Origin: Flavobacterium sp.
GTDB taxonomy: Bacteria > Bacteroidota > Bacteroidia > Flavobacteriales > Flavobacteriaceae
DNA: 64,000 bases
Direction of reading: 5' to 3'
Assembly: GCA_016787805.1 (NCBI GenBank)
Contig: JAEUTY010000018.1
Span: forward strand, 1-64,000
Position numbers and translations under genes: made by a program. Below are positions 43,156-53,142 of the stretch, one piece after another; within the stretch, counting starts at the first letter, position 1; the number at the start of each line of letters is the position of its first letter. The notes below the pieces were generated by a model. The model was not told the DNA's origin. It did no database searches and saw nothing but the letters and a program-made list of their open reading frames with translations.

Positions 43156-45024
43156 TTATTTTTTCACAATCATAAACTCAGAACGTCTGTTTTGAGCATG
43201 TTGTTCTTCAGTGCATTCAGTACATTGAACTTTAAGTTCTGATTCACCAAATCCTTTTCCTTCAATTCTTGCTGCTTCTATTCCTTTAGAAATAACGTAT
43301 TGAACTGTTGATTTAGCTCTTCTGTCCGATAAACTCATGTTGTAAGCATCGCTACCTCTGTTATCTGTGTGAGATTTAGCAAAAATAACCATGTTTGGAT
43401 TGTTTTTCATCACTTGAACTAACTTGTCCAATTCGAAAGCACCTTGCTGAGTAATGTTGCTCTTATCGTATTCAAAGAAAATTGGGTTTAAGATAATTTC
43501 AGTAGGAGTAACTATTACATCGATTGGTTGTAATTTAGCATCGATTTTAGCTTCAGATCCTTTAGATTTAGCCACTGGGAATGAATTTCCTTCAAAACCA
43601 TCTTTTGATGCTTGTATTGTGTAATCTTTATCACACTCTGCTTTGAAAGCAACTTCACCTTTTGAATTAGACATTTCTGTAGCAATTACATTGCTTTTAC
43701 TATCTAATATCGAAACTTTAGCATCAGCTAAAATTGCGCCTGTTTTAGCATTTGTTACTATAGTTAAAACATCAACAGCACAAATTGGAGTTGCACCAAA
43801 GATATCATCATTACCATTACGGTTACTTGAAAAGAATCCTCTGTTTTTTTCTTTATTGAAAGTGAAAGCAAAATCGTCTTTTTCACTATTAATTGGTTTA
43901 CCCATATTAACAGCGTCAGAAGCATTTGATAAATCAATTTTGTATACGTCTAATCCTCCTAAACCTTGTTTTCCAGCGGAAGAGAAGTACAATGTTTTAT
44001 TATCGTCTGCAATAAAAGGGAAACTTTCATTTCCTTCTGTATTCACTTTTGATCCTAAATTTTCAGGTGTTCCATAACTTCCATCACCATTAACAGCCAC
44101 TTTCCAAATATCTACACCACCAAGGCTTCCTGGCATATTAGAAGAAAAATACAATGTTTTTCCGTCTCTACTTAAACTAGGATTACTTGTAGAATACTCT
44201 TTACTGTTAAAAGGAAGTGGTTTAATATTGCCCCAAGTTTCACCCGATTTTGTAGCTACATATAAGTTGTTTTTCCCTAACTTAAGGTTATTTTTCTTGT
44301 CTTTTTCGAATACACTTTCTCTGAAACTATCACTTGAAAAATACATGGTGTTTCCATCTTTAGAAATTGTAACAGGTCCGTCATGGTATTTAGAATTCAA
44401 TTCTGTCACTGGAACTGCTTCAGAAAAGTTTCCGCCATCTCCTAAAGTTGCTTTATAAACATCCAAAAAAGGCTCTTCATTCCATCCGTAATTTTTCTTT
44501 GCTGTGTTTCTAGCGGATGTAAAATACAAATCATTGTTATACAATACTGCTCCAAAATCAGATTTATCACTACTTACTGGCAAAGAAGCTGCTGTATAGC
44601 CGGATTCTTTGCTTGCTAATTTTGGTACATAATTAGGGTTTTCTTTGAATGCTTTAGCGCGTAAATCGTTAGGAGCTAAAGCTGCGAACTTACTCATTTG
44701 TTTGTTAGCTTCTTCATATTTACCGTTAGCCTTTAACATTTGTGCATATCTAAAATACGTTTCAGCATCTTGATTTGTTTCAGTTGCTTTAGCGTACCAA
44801 GTAGCCGCTTCTGTTGTATTAAACATGTTATAGTAAGTATCTGCTAACTGTTTGTAAACGTAGCTATCACCTTTTCCATTATCAACTAATTTCTGATACT
44901 CTTTAGCAGCATCAACGTATTCGTATCTACTGAACAATTTATCGGCCGTTTTTGTGTCTTTATTTTGAGCAATAAGAGCCGAACTTATCAAACCAAAACT
45001 TAAGGCTATATATAGATTTTTCAT
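43156..45024 (-). CDS. OmpA-family protein with TPR and WD40-like repeats
   Basis: 622 residues. A signal peptide ends near ALIAQ (20). TPR repeats (about 20-125), a PD40/WD40-like propeller (about 150-400: DGKTLYFSSNMPGSLGGVDIWK, NKTLYFSSAGKQGLGGLDVYK), a carboxypeptidase-like domain (about 415-490) and a C-terminal OmpA peptidoglycan-binding domain (SHTDNRGSDAYNMSLSDRRA) follow. This is the usual partner of PorP/SprF-like proteins in T9SS adhesin loci and anchors the complex to peptidoglycan. Confidence 0.9.
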   Translation of the reverse strand: MKNLYIALSFGLISSALIAQNKDTKTADKLFSRYEYVDAAKEYQKLVDNGKGDSYVYKQLADTYYNMFNTTEAATWYAKATETNQDAETYFRYAQMLKANGKYEEANKQMSKFAALAPNDLRAKAFKENPNYVPKLASKESGYTAASLPVSSDKSDFGAVLYNNDLYFTSARNTAKKNYGWNEEPFLDVYKATLGDGGNFSEAVPVTELNSKYHDGPVTISKDGNTMYFSSDSFRESVFEKDKKNNLKLGKNNLYVATKSGETWGNIKPLPFNSKEYSTSNPSLSRDGKTLYFSSNMPGSLGGVDIWKVAVNGDGSYGTPENLGSKVNTEGNESFPFIADDNKTLYFSSAGKQGLGGLDVYKIDLSNASDAVNMGKPINSEKDDFAFTFNKEKNRGFFSSNRNGNDDIFGATPICAVDVLTIVTNAKTGAILADAKVSILDSKSNVIATEMSNSKGEVAFKAECDKDYTIQASKDGFEGNSFPVAKSKGSEAKIDAKLQPIDVIVTPTEIILNPIFFEYDKSNITQQGAFELDKLVQVMKNNPNMVIFAKSHTDNRGSDAYNMSLSDRRAKSTVQYVISKGIEAARIEGKGFGESELKVQCTECTEEQHAQNRRSEFMIVKK

Positions 45025-45044
45025 TTTTTACTGTCTTTTTTATG

Positions 45045-45962
45045 TTAGAAATATCTTGGAGATTGTGATACTTTTTTCGGGAAATTCAAATCAAATAAAA
45101 GCATAAACTCATGAGATGCAGGAGTCGTTACATTTAAATCTGAGATGATATGATCGTAAGCGTAACCTAATCTCAAGTTAGGCGTAATTGCGTAGTTAAC
45201 CATAGCTCCAAAAGAGTCTTCAAATCTATATGTTGCTCCAATTTCGAACTTTTCATACAACAAGAAGTTAGTAGAAATATCAAAAGAAGTTGGAGCATTA
45301 AATGCCGATTTAACCATAGCAAATGGTTTGAATTTTAAATTGCTACTCAAATCAAAAACATAACCTCCTGTTAAGAAGTAGTGCAACGATTCAGTACCAA
45401 ACTTTCTGCCATTGAAATCAAGGTGAGTTGATTTCAACATATTAGGCACTGAGAATGAAACATAATATTTGTTAGTATAATAAAACAATCCTGTTCCTAA
45501 ATTAAAAAAAGTGTTGCTAGTGTTACTCGCAAATGCATCATCACCTGCATCGGGAACATTATAAAATACTTCATCTAGTAAACCAACTTTGTGAAAAGTA
45601 GCACCTGCTTTTAATCCTAAAGCCAAACGATGCTCACCACCCATATTCAAAGTATAAGAAAAGTCACCAAATATATTTGTTTCTTCAACAGGTCCGATTT
45701 GATCGTTTATTGCAGACAAACCTAAACCTACATTTTTGCCAACTGGGCTGTGAACAAAAAAAGTACCTGTAGAAGGTGAGTCTTCAATTTCGACCCATTG
45801 TTTTCTGTACAATAAACCTCCTGACAGATTCTCTTTAGAGCCTGCATAGGCTGGGTTTACTACACTTAAATTATACATATATTGAGTATAATGCGGATCT
45901 TGTTGAGCGCTTACATCAAAGATTGCAAAAGCAAATAAGGTTAAGAAATATAATTTTTTCAT
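45045..45962 (-). CDS. PorP/SprF-family T9SS membrane protein
   Basis: 305 residues from the ATG at 45962; a longer start would overlap the upstream gene and displace the signal peptide (MKKLYFLTLFAFAIFDVSAQ). The N-terminal QDPHYTQYMYNLSVVNPAYAGS is the family signature and the rest is beta-barrel-like. SprF homologues are needed to secrete or attach the type B CTD cargo encoded just upstream, so this protein is presumably specific for the 2319-residue adhesin. Confidence 0.92.
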   Translation of the reverse strand: MKKLYFLTLFAFAIFDVSAQQDPHYTQYMYNLSVVNPAYAGSKENLSGGLLYRKQWVEIEDSPSTGTFFVHSPVGKNVGLGLSAINDQIGPVEETNIFGDFSYTLNMGGEHRLALGLKAGATFHKVGLLDEVFYNVPDAGDDAFASNTSNTFFNLGTGLFYYTNKYYVSFSVPNMLKSTHLDFNGRKFGTESLHYFLTGGYVFDLSSNLKFKPFAMVKSAFNAPTSFDISTNFLLYEKFEIGATYRFEDSFGAMVNYAITPNLRLGYAYDHIISDLNVTTPASHEFMLLFDLNFPKKVSQSPRYF

Positions 45963-45999
45963 TTTTTCGTAGTTTATCATTGTTAGATTTATTTGATTA

Positions 46000-48900
46000 T
46001 TAGTTAGCGTTTCTATTGATGTAAACCCATCCTGTTTTGGCTTCTGCATTAGCTCTTTCAATTACATAATAATAAGTACCATCAGGCAATTCCTCACCTT
46101 TATCTGACTGTCCATACCATTCATCAACATATTCTGCTTTTGAGTAAACAATAGTACCATAACGGTTATAAATGTTTAATTGAGAAACATTAAATCCACG
46201 CAAATCGAAACTATCATTGTCACCATCTGCATTTGGAGAAATTCCTTTAGGAACTATACAAGCAACCTCATCTGCATTATATGTTTTAGTTGTTGGACAA
46301 CCATTTGGAGAAGTAATAGTACATGAATAGTTTCCTCCTTCAGTAATTTCTTGAGTAGCATTAGTTCCAAGCGGTGTTGTTCCGAAATACCATTGGTAAT
46401 CAGCATTTTCAGGTAAAGAAGCTCCTTCCGCAATGAAAAGTGTAAATACTGGTCCGATACAATCTCCTTGAATTTCAAATACTGGGCTTGGTGTAATTGT
46501 AACTACAAAACTCTCTTGGTCGCTACAATTTGGTGTAGTACCAGTTTGAGCATATACATAAATAGTTTGGCTCGAAGTAATTGAACTTCCAACAGCCAAT
46601 TGCGAACCTGTTCCATTAGGTCCAGTATAATAGTTTCCAACACTCAATGCTGGCAATGTATAACTATCACAAGCATTTACAGATGGAATTGGTTGAACAA
46701 TTGGGCTTTGAGTTATAGTAACAGTAAACGAAGTTTCATCTGTACAATTAGGAGTTGTCCCTGATTGAGCATAAACATAAATTGTTTGTGTTGATGTTAT
46801 AACATCTCCTGCATTCAATTGAGTTCCTGTTCCACCCGCTCCTGTATAATAACTATTATTTGCATTTAACGCTTGTAAAACATAACTATCACAACTCGCA
46901 ACATTTTGTAATGTTTGGGCTACAATAGTATTTATTGTAACTGTGAAAGAGTTTTCAGCTGAACAATTTGGAGTTGTAGCACTTTGAGCGTATACATATA
47001 TTGTTTGTGAGAATGAAATTGTGCTACCTGCTAACAACATAGTACCTCCACCATTCGGTTGAGTATAATAATTCCCAACTGAAAGAGCTGGTAAAATGTA
47101 ACTATCGCATGCAACAACATTTACAGGTGCATCTGGAGTTGGTGTGTTGTAAATAGTAACTACAACGTCTTGCTCATCAGTACAATTTGGAGTTGTTCCC
47201 GTTTGAGCATAAACATATAATGTTTGAGTTGCTGTTAAAACAGTTCCTGCCGAAATTTGTGAACCTGTTCCACCCATTCCTGTGTAATAATTGTTTCCAG
47301 CAGATAAAGCTGGTAAGGTATAACTATCACATGCAAAAACATCAGCAAGGTTGTCAGCAACAATACTATTGATAGTTACGGTAAATGTATCTTCATCAGT
47401 ACACGTTCCGTCAACTGCATAAACATAAATTGTTTGAGTTGATGTAATAGTATCTCCAACATTTAATTGAGTACCTGTTCCTCCAGTTCCTGTGAAATAA
47501 TTTCCTATTGTCAAGGTAGGTAATGTGTAACTACCACAATAAGATCCGCTGGCAGGAGCTGTTACTACCAATGTTCCAATGGTTACAGTAAAACTAGTTT
47601 CCGTAGAACAATTTGGTGTAGTTCCAGATTGAGCATAAATATAAATCGTTTGGGTTGAAGTGATTGAATCTCCAGCGTTCAACTGAGTTCCTGTTCCACC
47701 TGTTCCTGTGAAATAATTTCCAACTGTTAATGCTGGTAAAATATAATTTCCACATTGAGAAACATTTGGCAATGTGTCGGCTTGTGGTGTAGGAACAATT
47801 GTTACGCTAAACTGATCTTCGGCAGTACAAGTTCCATCTACTGCATAAACATAAATTGTTTGAGTTGATGTTACAGCATCTCCAGCATTTAACTGAGTGC
47901 CTGTTCCTCCAATTCCTGTGAAATAATTTCCAAGCGCTAATGCTGGTAATGTATAAGTGTCACAATAAGTACCACTTACAGGAGCTGTTACTACCAATGT
48001 TCCAATGGTTACTGTAAAACTAGTTTCTGTAGAACAATTTGGTGTAGTTCCAGATTGAGCATAAATATAAATTGTTTGAGTAGTTGTGATTGAATCTCCA
48101 GCGTTCAACTGAGTTCCTGTTCCACCTGTTCCTGTGAAATAATTTCCAACTGTTAATGCTGGCAAAATATAATTTCCGCATTGAGAAACATTTGGCAATG
48201 TGTCGGCTTGTGGTGTAGGAACAATTGTTACGCTAAACTGATCTTCAGCAGTACAAGTTCCATCTACTGCATAAACATAAATTGTTTGAGTTGATGTTAC
48301 AGCATCTCCAGCATTTAACTGAGTGCCTGTTCCTCCAATTCCTGTAAAATAATTTCCAAGAGCTAATGCAGGTAATGTATATGTATCACAATAAGTACCA
48401 CTCGCAGGAGCTGTTACAACTAAATTTCCAATGGTTACTGTAAAACTACTTTCAGAGAAACAATTTGGTGTAGTTCCAGATTGAGCATAAATGTAAATCG
48501 TTTGAGTTGTTGAGATTGAATCTCCAGCGTTCAATTGAGTTCCTGTTCCTCCTGTTCCTGTGAAATAATTTCCAACTGTTAATGCTGGTAATGTGAAACT
48601 TGAACAAATAGATACATTAGGTAATACGTCCACTTGTGGTGTTGGATTTATAGTAACTGTAAACGATACTTCATCAGAACAATTTCCATTATGAGCATAA
48701 ACAAATATCGTTTGTGATGCATTTATTACATCTCCAGGATTCAATTGAGTTCCCGATCCGCCTGCTTCGGTGTAATAGTTACCAACAGTTAATTGAGGTA
48801 ATGTATAAGTATCGCAAGCTTCAACATTTTGAATTTGAGGAATATTAGGTGTTGCTATAATTTCAATTTGAACTGGCTGAGTGGTAAACGTAGGACAACC

Positions 48901-51900
48901 ACCTGCCGCTGCAATTGTATAAATAACATCATAAACACCTGGATTACTTAAACTTGGGTTAATATCTCCTGTAACGGCATTGATAAACAATCCAGAAGGA
49001 GAAGAAGAATAGTTTCCGTTTGTGGAACCTGTTAGAATAGCCGGTTCAACTGATGTATCGGTATTACAGAATACGGTCTCAGCATAACTTAAAGTAGCTG
49101 TTTGCGGATCCGTAATTTGAATAGTATAAGAGAATGTTCTTTCTTCACATGTTGTTGTAGCAGCTAAAGTGTTGGTAATAATATAATTACCCGTTGCACT
49201 TGCTGCCAAATCAATTTCACCTGTTGCTGTCGAAACAAACACTAATCCAGTAGATGGATTCGAAGTAAATACCCCAGCCTCAGAGTTTGAACCTAGTGTT
49301 ACAACAGGATTGATATTACTATCCTTACAGAATGAATAAGAAGGATAAGTAAAATTAGCATCCGAACAACAATAAGTAACACCTGCTCCTGGTTGACCAG
49401 CATTGGTTTGTGTTAAACTAATATATCCCTGTTGATTAGAGAAGTTTGTAATCAAAATTACATAAAACTGACCCGCTTGAGCATTCGGAATATTAAAATT
49501 TTCAGTCGCTGCCGCAGAATAACTACATCCAGTTGTTAATCCAGTTAAAGGATTTGTCGGTGGATTACCCATTGCAGCACAAACTTCAGCTTGACTGTTA
49601 TATGGCCCCCAAGCCGCGTAATCAACGTCTAAGTTTGGCGCACCTCCTTGGGTAGTACTTTGAGTCAATAAATAGTTGATTGGCCCACTTCCAACAATTT
49701 GAATTGTAAAGAATGTTGGATTAGGCGATGTAAACAAACAACCTATAGTACCTAAACTGGTTACGCCTGTAGTATTGGCATAATTGGTATTACATACGGT
49801 TGATGAAGTTTCACAAGTTGAAGGTGTTGAAATACACAAAGTAAAATCAACTGTTTGAGGAGTTGCCTCATTAGAATACACTCTAATAAAATACGTTTGT
49901 CCAACCACTAATCCATTTGCTGTACTAGAGTTTGGATCACTACAATATAAAAGTGTTAAATTATTACAATCTCCTGAGTACAGAGCATGATTTAGGTTGG
50001 CTGTAGATCCCGTAATGTTTTGCAATGAAATATTTAAATAGGTATTAGTAGCAATGAATTGGAACCAAGAATCGTCATCAGCAGTTCCAACACAAGGTGC
50101 TAAAGGAACGTTTGAAGCTGTTGCGCCCGAAATTGTTCCATCTATAGTTAAATTACAATACGCATTTGAATTAACAGGGGCAAAAATTGCTCCATCACAA
50201 TTATCATTTATAATAAGTGTGCTAAAATTAAATCCTGTTGACCACAAACTTTGATCAGTTGAGCTACATACTGCTCTTACATAGAATGTATAATTAGTAC
50301 CTGCTAATAATCCTGAAGCCAAAAACGGATTTTGTGTCGTAACTATTGCTCCTGGTTGATTTCCTACCGGAATTGGCGACCCTGCAGGAAGGATAAGCAC
50401 TTCCCAAGTAGTAGCTTGTGAAGCATCAGGGTTAGGAGGTTGATTCCAACTTAATAATGCCGAGGTTGTAGTTATACTTGTTACATTTAATGTCATTGGT
50501 CTTGAACAAGTTGGTGGTGGTGCACAAATTACGTTTGCTGTCCATCCTGCGGCTGTAACACTACCGTCAGATGTAAATACAAATGTCAAACATCCTCCAG
50601 GTGTTGTAGACTCAATGTTCGGTGGTAATGTAGTACCCTGATAAGTTCCAATTAATGGTGATGCCGAACTTGGCCCGTCGTATACACTTAAATGGTCACA
50701 ACAATTTTCTGTAGCAAAAGACGTGAAAATTATTGTAAGGAAATCGGTTGCGTTATCCGGACAAATGGTAGTTGTTCCTCCATTTGCAGCTGTAATACCA
50801 TTAATATAGTTAGCAGTAGCTCCTTGTGGGTCAGTAAATATTCCTCCACAAGCAGGTGGTGTAATTTGTGTTGTTGCATTTACGCCTAATGACCAGTTAC
50901 TAATATCTGTTGGAGAACACTCTGCTCTTACATAAAAAGTATAACAAGTATCTGGGTTTAATGTTGTAAATGTATATGGATTATTTGTTGTTGAAATCCA
51001 TCCTGTTGTAGAAGCATCTGGTGCAGGAGAACCACATGGTACCGCTAAAACATGGAAAATAGTTGCTGTACTATTATTGGTCCATGCTAAAGTTGCATTT
51101 GTAGAAGTTACCACTGAGGTTGACAATGCTGTTGGTTTTGGACACGTTGGCGCAGGCGCACATGTTACGTTTGCAGTCCATCCAGCTGCTGTAACACTAC
51201 CATCAGAAGTAAATACAAATGTTAAACATCCGCCAGGAACTGAAGAAGTAACTTCACCAGGAGAAACTGTTCCTTGGAACATACCTAATAATGGTGCACT
51301 TGAATCACTTCCATCATATATACTTAGGTGATCACAACAGTTTTCAGTAGCAAATGAAGTAAAGGTTACCGTAACTAAATCAGTACCATTAGTAGGACAA
51401 ATAGTTGTAGTTCCGCCATTTGCAGCCGTGATATTGTTAACATAGTTAGCAGATGATCCTTGTGGATCTGTGAAAATCCCTCCACAAGCAGGTGGTGTAA
51501 CCTGTGTAGTTGCGTTTAAGCCTAAAGACCAATCACTTATATCAGTGCCTGAACATTCTGCTCTTACATAAAATGTATAGCAGGTATCTGGGCTTAGTGT
51601 TGTAAACGTATAAGGATTATTTGTTGTAGAAACCCATCCTGTTGAACTTGCATTTGGTGCAGGTGAACCACATGGTAAAGCTAAAACATGAAAGGTTGTT
51701 GCTGTACTATTATTAGTCCATGCTAATGTAGCGTTGGTTGAAGTAACAGCAGAAGTTGCTAATGCTGTTGGTTTTGGACATGTTGGTGCTGGTGCACAAG
51801 TAACATTGGCAACCCATCCTGCCGCAGTAACACTGCCATCTGAAGTAAATACAAATGTTAAACATTGTCCAGGTGCAGCAGAAGTAATCTCTCCTGGCGA

Positions 51901-52959
51901 AACAGTTCCTTGGAAAGTTCCTATTAGCGGAGCAGCTGAACTACTACCTGCGTAAACACTCAAATGATCACAACAATTTTCTGTTGCAAATGAAGTAAAT
52001 GTTACAGTAACTAAATCGCCTGGATTATCTGGGCAAATAGTTGTTGTTCCACCATTGGTAGCAGTAATATTGTTAGCGTAGTTTCCTGTTGGTCCTCCTG
52101 GATCAACATAATTTCCTCCACACGCTGGCGGAAGTGTTGACGTTGTGTAACAAAATGGACCAACCCAATCACTTGAAGAATTGGCACAAACGGCTCTTAC
52201 ATAATAACAATAATTTGTATTTGGCGCTAAACCTGTTTGTACAAATGAGGTGGTAGTCGAAGTTCCAGTAGCTACACCAGTTGGCGTTCCTGTTCCTAAA
52301 ATGTTTTCGATTTCAAATGTAACGGCTGTTCCTGTCCAGTTCAACGTTGCTGTAGTTGCCAATGGAGTTGCACCTTGCGCGGTTGGCTCAAGACATTTTT
52401 GAATTACTTGAACATTATCTAACAACCATCTGTCTCCAGATAAGGCAGCAGTAGGTTGCGTATATTTCATAACAAACGCAATGTACACGTTTTGCCCTGC
52501 ATAGGCTGATAAGTTAATTACATGTTCATCACAAACATTAAAAATAGCAGATAACTGATCTTCAGTATAAGATGCTAAAAGCGTTGTGTAAGATGCAGGA
52601 TCATTTTGTGGAGATGTAGCAGGTGCCAATCTTACTTCGTAAATTGTACCTGCATTTCCTGCTGTAAATGTTCTTGAGAAAAAACGAAGTTCACCGTTGG
52701 TTTGAACTGGTACAGAAGGTGTAGCTAAGTATTCGGCTGAAGAAATTCCAGCTCCAATATTTTGTCTATTCATATAAGCAGCCAAAGCGCCTTGACATGA
52801 ATTAGAGTTAGTTGACCAATCTGTTGTTCCGCCGACACCAATGTCAAAAACGGCCCAGTTCGCTGGTGGAAAAGTACCTTCAAATCCCTCCAAAGGCAAC
52901 TGAGAAAAGCCTAAAGAAGTGAAAAAGAAAGTAAAGAGTAATAATGTAATCTTCCTCAT
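46000..52959 (-). CDS. Giant T9SS adhesin-like protein with CUB, FN3 and 11 tandem Cys repeats
   Basis: 2319 residues. A signal peptide ends near GFSQ (19). Then a choice-of-anchor J domain (about 20-190), FN3, and three CUB-FN3 pairs (about 280-915) with nearly identical ENCCDHLS(V/I)Y blocks. Further beta domains (about 915-1365) precede 11 tandem repeats of about 71 residues (about 1370-2156), each with C-x-(S/T/N)-Y-x-LPAL, a GTGTQLNAGD turn and QTIYVYA. A type B T9SS sorting domain ends the protein (GISPNADGDNDSFDLRG to GWVYINRNAN). It is exported across the outer membrane. Repeats 3-4 and 5-6 are a recent duplication with a 426-bp period. Confidence 0.92.
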   Translation of the reverse strand: MRKITLLLFTFFFTSLGFSQLPLEGFEGTFPPANWAVFDIGVGGTTDWSTNSNSCQGALAAYMNRQNIGAGISSAEYLATPSVPVQTNGELRFFSRTFTAGNAGTIYEVRLAPATSPQNDPASYTTLLASYTEDQLSAIFNVCDEHVINLSAYAGQNVYIAFVMKYTQPTAALSGDRWLLDNVQVIQKCLEPTAQGATPLATTATLNWTGTAVTFEIENILGTGTPTGVATGTSTTTSFVQTGLAPNTNYCYYVRAVCANSSSDWVGPFCYTTSTLPPACGGNYVDPGGPTGNYANNITATNGGTTTICPDNPGDLVTVTFTSFATENCCDHLSVYAGSSSAAPLIGTFQGTVSPGEITSAAPGQCLTFVFTSDGSVTAAGWVANVTCAPAPTCPKPTALATSAVTSTNATLAWTNNSTATTFHVLALPCGSPAPNASSTGWVSTTNNPYTFTTLSPDTCYTFYVRAECSGTDISDWSLGLNATTQVTPPACGGIFTDPQGSSANYVNNITAANGGTTTICPTNGTDLVTVTFTSFATENCCDHLSIYDGSDSSAPLLGMFQGTVSPGEVTSSVPGGCLTFVFTSDGSVTAAGWTANVTCAPAPTCPKPTALSTSVVTSTNATLAWTNNSTATIFHVLAVPCGSPAPDASTTGWISTTNNPYTFTTLNPDTCYTFYVRAECSPTDISNWSLGVNATTQITPPACGGIFTDPQGATANYINGITAANGGTTTICPDNATDFLTIIFTSFATENCCDHLSVYDGPSSASPLIGTYQGTTLPPNIESTTPGGCLTFVFTSDGSVTAAGWTANVICAPPPTCSRPMTLNVTSITTTSALLSWNQPPNPDASQATTWEVLILPAGSPIPVGNQPGAIVTTQNPFLASGLLAGTNYTFYVRAVCSSTDQSLWSTGFNFSTLIINDNCDGAIFAPVNSNAYCNLTIDGTISGATASNVPLAPCVGTADDDSWFQFIATNTYLNISLQNITGSTANLNHALYSGDCNNLTLLYCSDPNSSTANGLVVGQTYFIRVYSNEATPQTVDFTLCISTPSTCETSSTVCNTNYANTTGVTSLGTIGCLFTSPNPTFFTIQIVGSGPINYLLTQSTTQGGAPNLDVDYAAWGPYNSQAEVCAAMGNPPTNPLTGLTTGCSYSAAATENFNIPNAQAGQFYVILITNFSNQQGYISLTQTNAGQPGAGVTYCCSDANFTYPSYSFCKDSNINPVVTLGSNSEAGVFTSNPSTGLVFVSTATGEIDLAASATGNYIITNTLAATTTCEERTFSYTIQITDPQTATLSYAETVFCNTDTSVEPAILTGSTNGNYSSSPSGLFINAVTGDINPSLSNPGVYDVIYTIAAAGGCPTFTTQPVQIEIIATPNIPQIQNVEACDTYTLPQLTVGNYYTEAGGSGTQLNPGDVINASQTIFVYAHNGNCSDEVSFTVTINPTPQVDVLPNVSICSSFTLPALTVGNYFTGTGGTGTQLNAGDSISTTQTIYIYAQSGTTPNCFSESSFTVTIGNLVVTAPASGTYCDTYTLPALALGNYFTGIGGTGTQLNAGDAVTSTQTIYVYAVDGTCTAEDQFSVTIVPTPQADTLPNVSQCGNYILPALTVGNYFTGTGGTGTQLNAGDSITTTQTIYIYAQSGTTPNCSTETSFTVTIGTLVVTAPVSGTYCDTYTLPALALGNYFTGIGGTGTQLNAGDAVTSTQTIYVYAVDGTCTAEDQFSVTIVPTPQADTLPNVSQCGNYILPALTVGNYFTGTGGTGTQLNAGDSITSTQTIYIYAQSGTTPNCSTETSFTVTIGTLVVTAPASGSYCGSYTLPTLTIGNYFTGTGGTGTQLNVGDTITSTQTIYVYAVDGTCTDEDTFTVTINSIVADNLADVFACDSYTLPALSAGNNYYTGMGGTGSQISAGTVLTATQTLYVYAQTGTTPNCTDEQDVVVTIYNTPTPDAPVNVVACDSYILPALSVGNYYTQPNGGGTMLLAGSTISFSQTIYVYAQSATTPNCSAENSFTVTINTIVAQTLQNVASCDSYVLQALNANNSYYTGAGGTGTQLNAGDVITSTQTIYVYAQSGTTPNCTDETSFTVTITQSPIVQPIPSVNACDSYTLPALSVGNYYTGPNGTGSQLAVGSSITSSQTIYVYAQTGTTPNCSDQESFVVTITPSPVFEIQGDCIGPVFTLFIAEGASLPENADYQWYFGTTPLGTNATQEITEGGNYSCTITSPNGCPTTKTYNADEVACIVPKGISPNADGDNDSFDLRGFNVSQLNIYNRYGTIVYSKAEYVDEWYGQSDKGEELPDGTYYYVIERANAEAKTGWVYINRNAN
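47540..48470 (-). repeat. 426-bp tandem duplication in the adhesin gene
   Basis: The sequence TTGAGAAACATTTGGCAATG occurs at 47755 and again at 48181, exactly 426 bp apart. The flanking DNA is nearly identical over both copies. The period equals two 71-residue modules, so it keeps the reading frame. Confidence 0.85.
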
Positions 52960-53117
52960 TTTAATTTTTTTAAGTTTATTGATTGTAGTTTGATTTATTA
53001 ACTCCCAAATTTAAAAAAATTTGTGAAAAAAGAATTAAAAAAGAAGCCATTAGTCCTATTTTCTGTTAATCAGTAACATTTTATCGACGAAATACAAATT
53101 TTATCGCCAACAATCAC

Positions 53118-53125
53118 TATTTTTG
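53118..53125 (+). promoter_or_regulatory. -7 element of hflX
   Basis: TATTTTTG matches TAnnTTTG, 18 bp before the ATG at 53143. Confidence 0.55.
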
Positions 53126-53142
53126 TGTCAATATTTTATTCT

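Noticed and set aside
46480-48850. CRISPR-like or satellite repeats
   Set aside because: The repeats are about 213 bp, in frame and encode protein modules of the adhesin.
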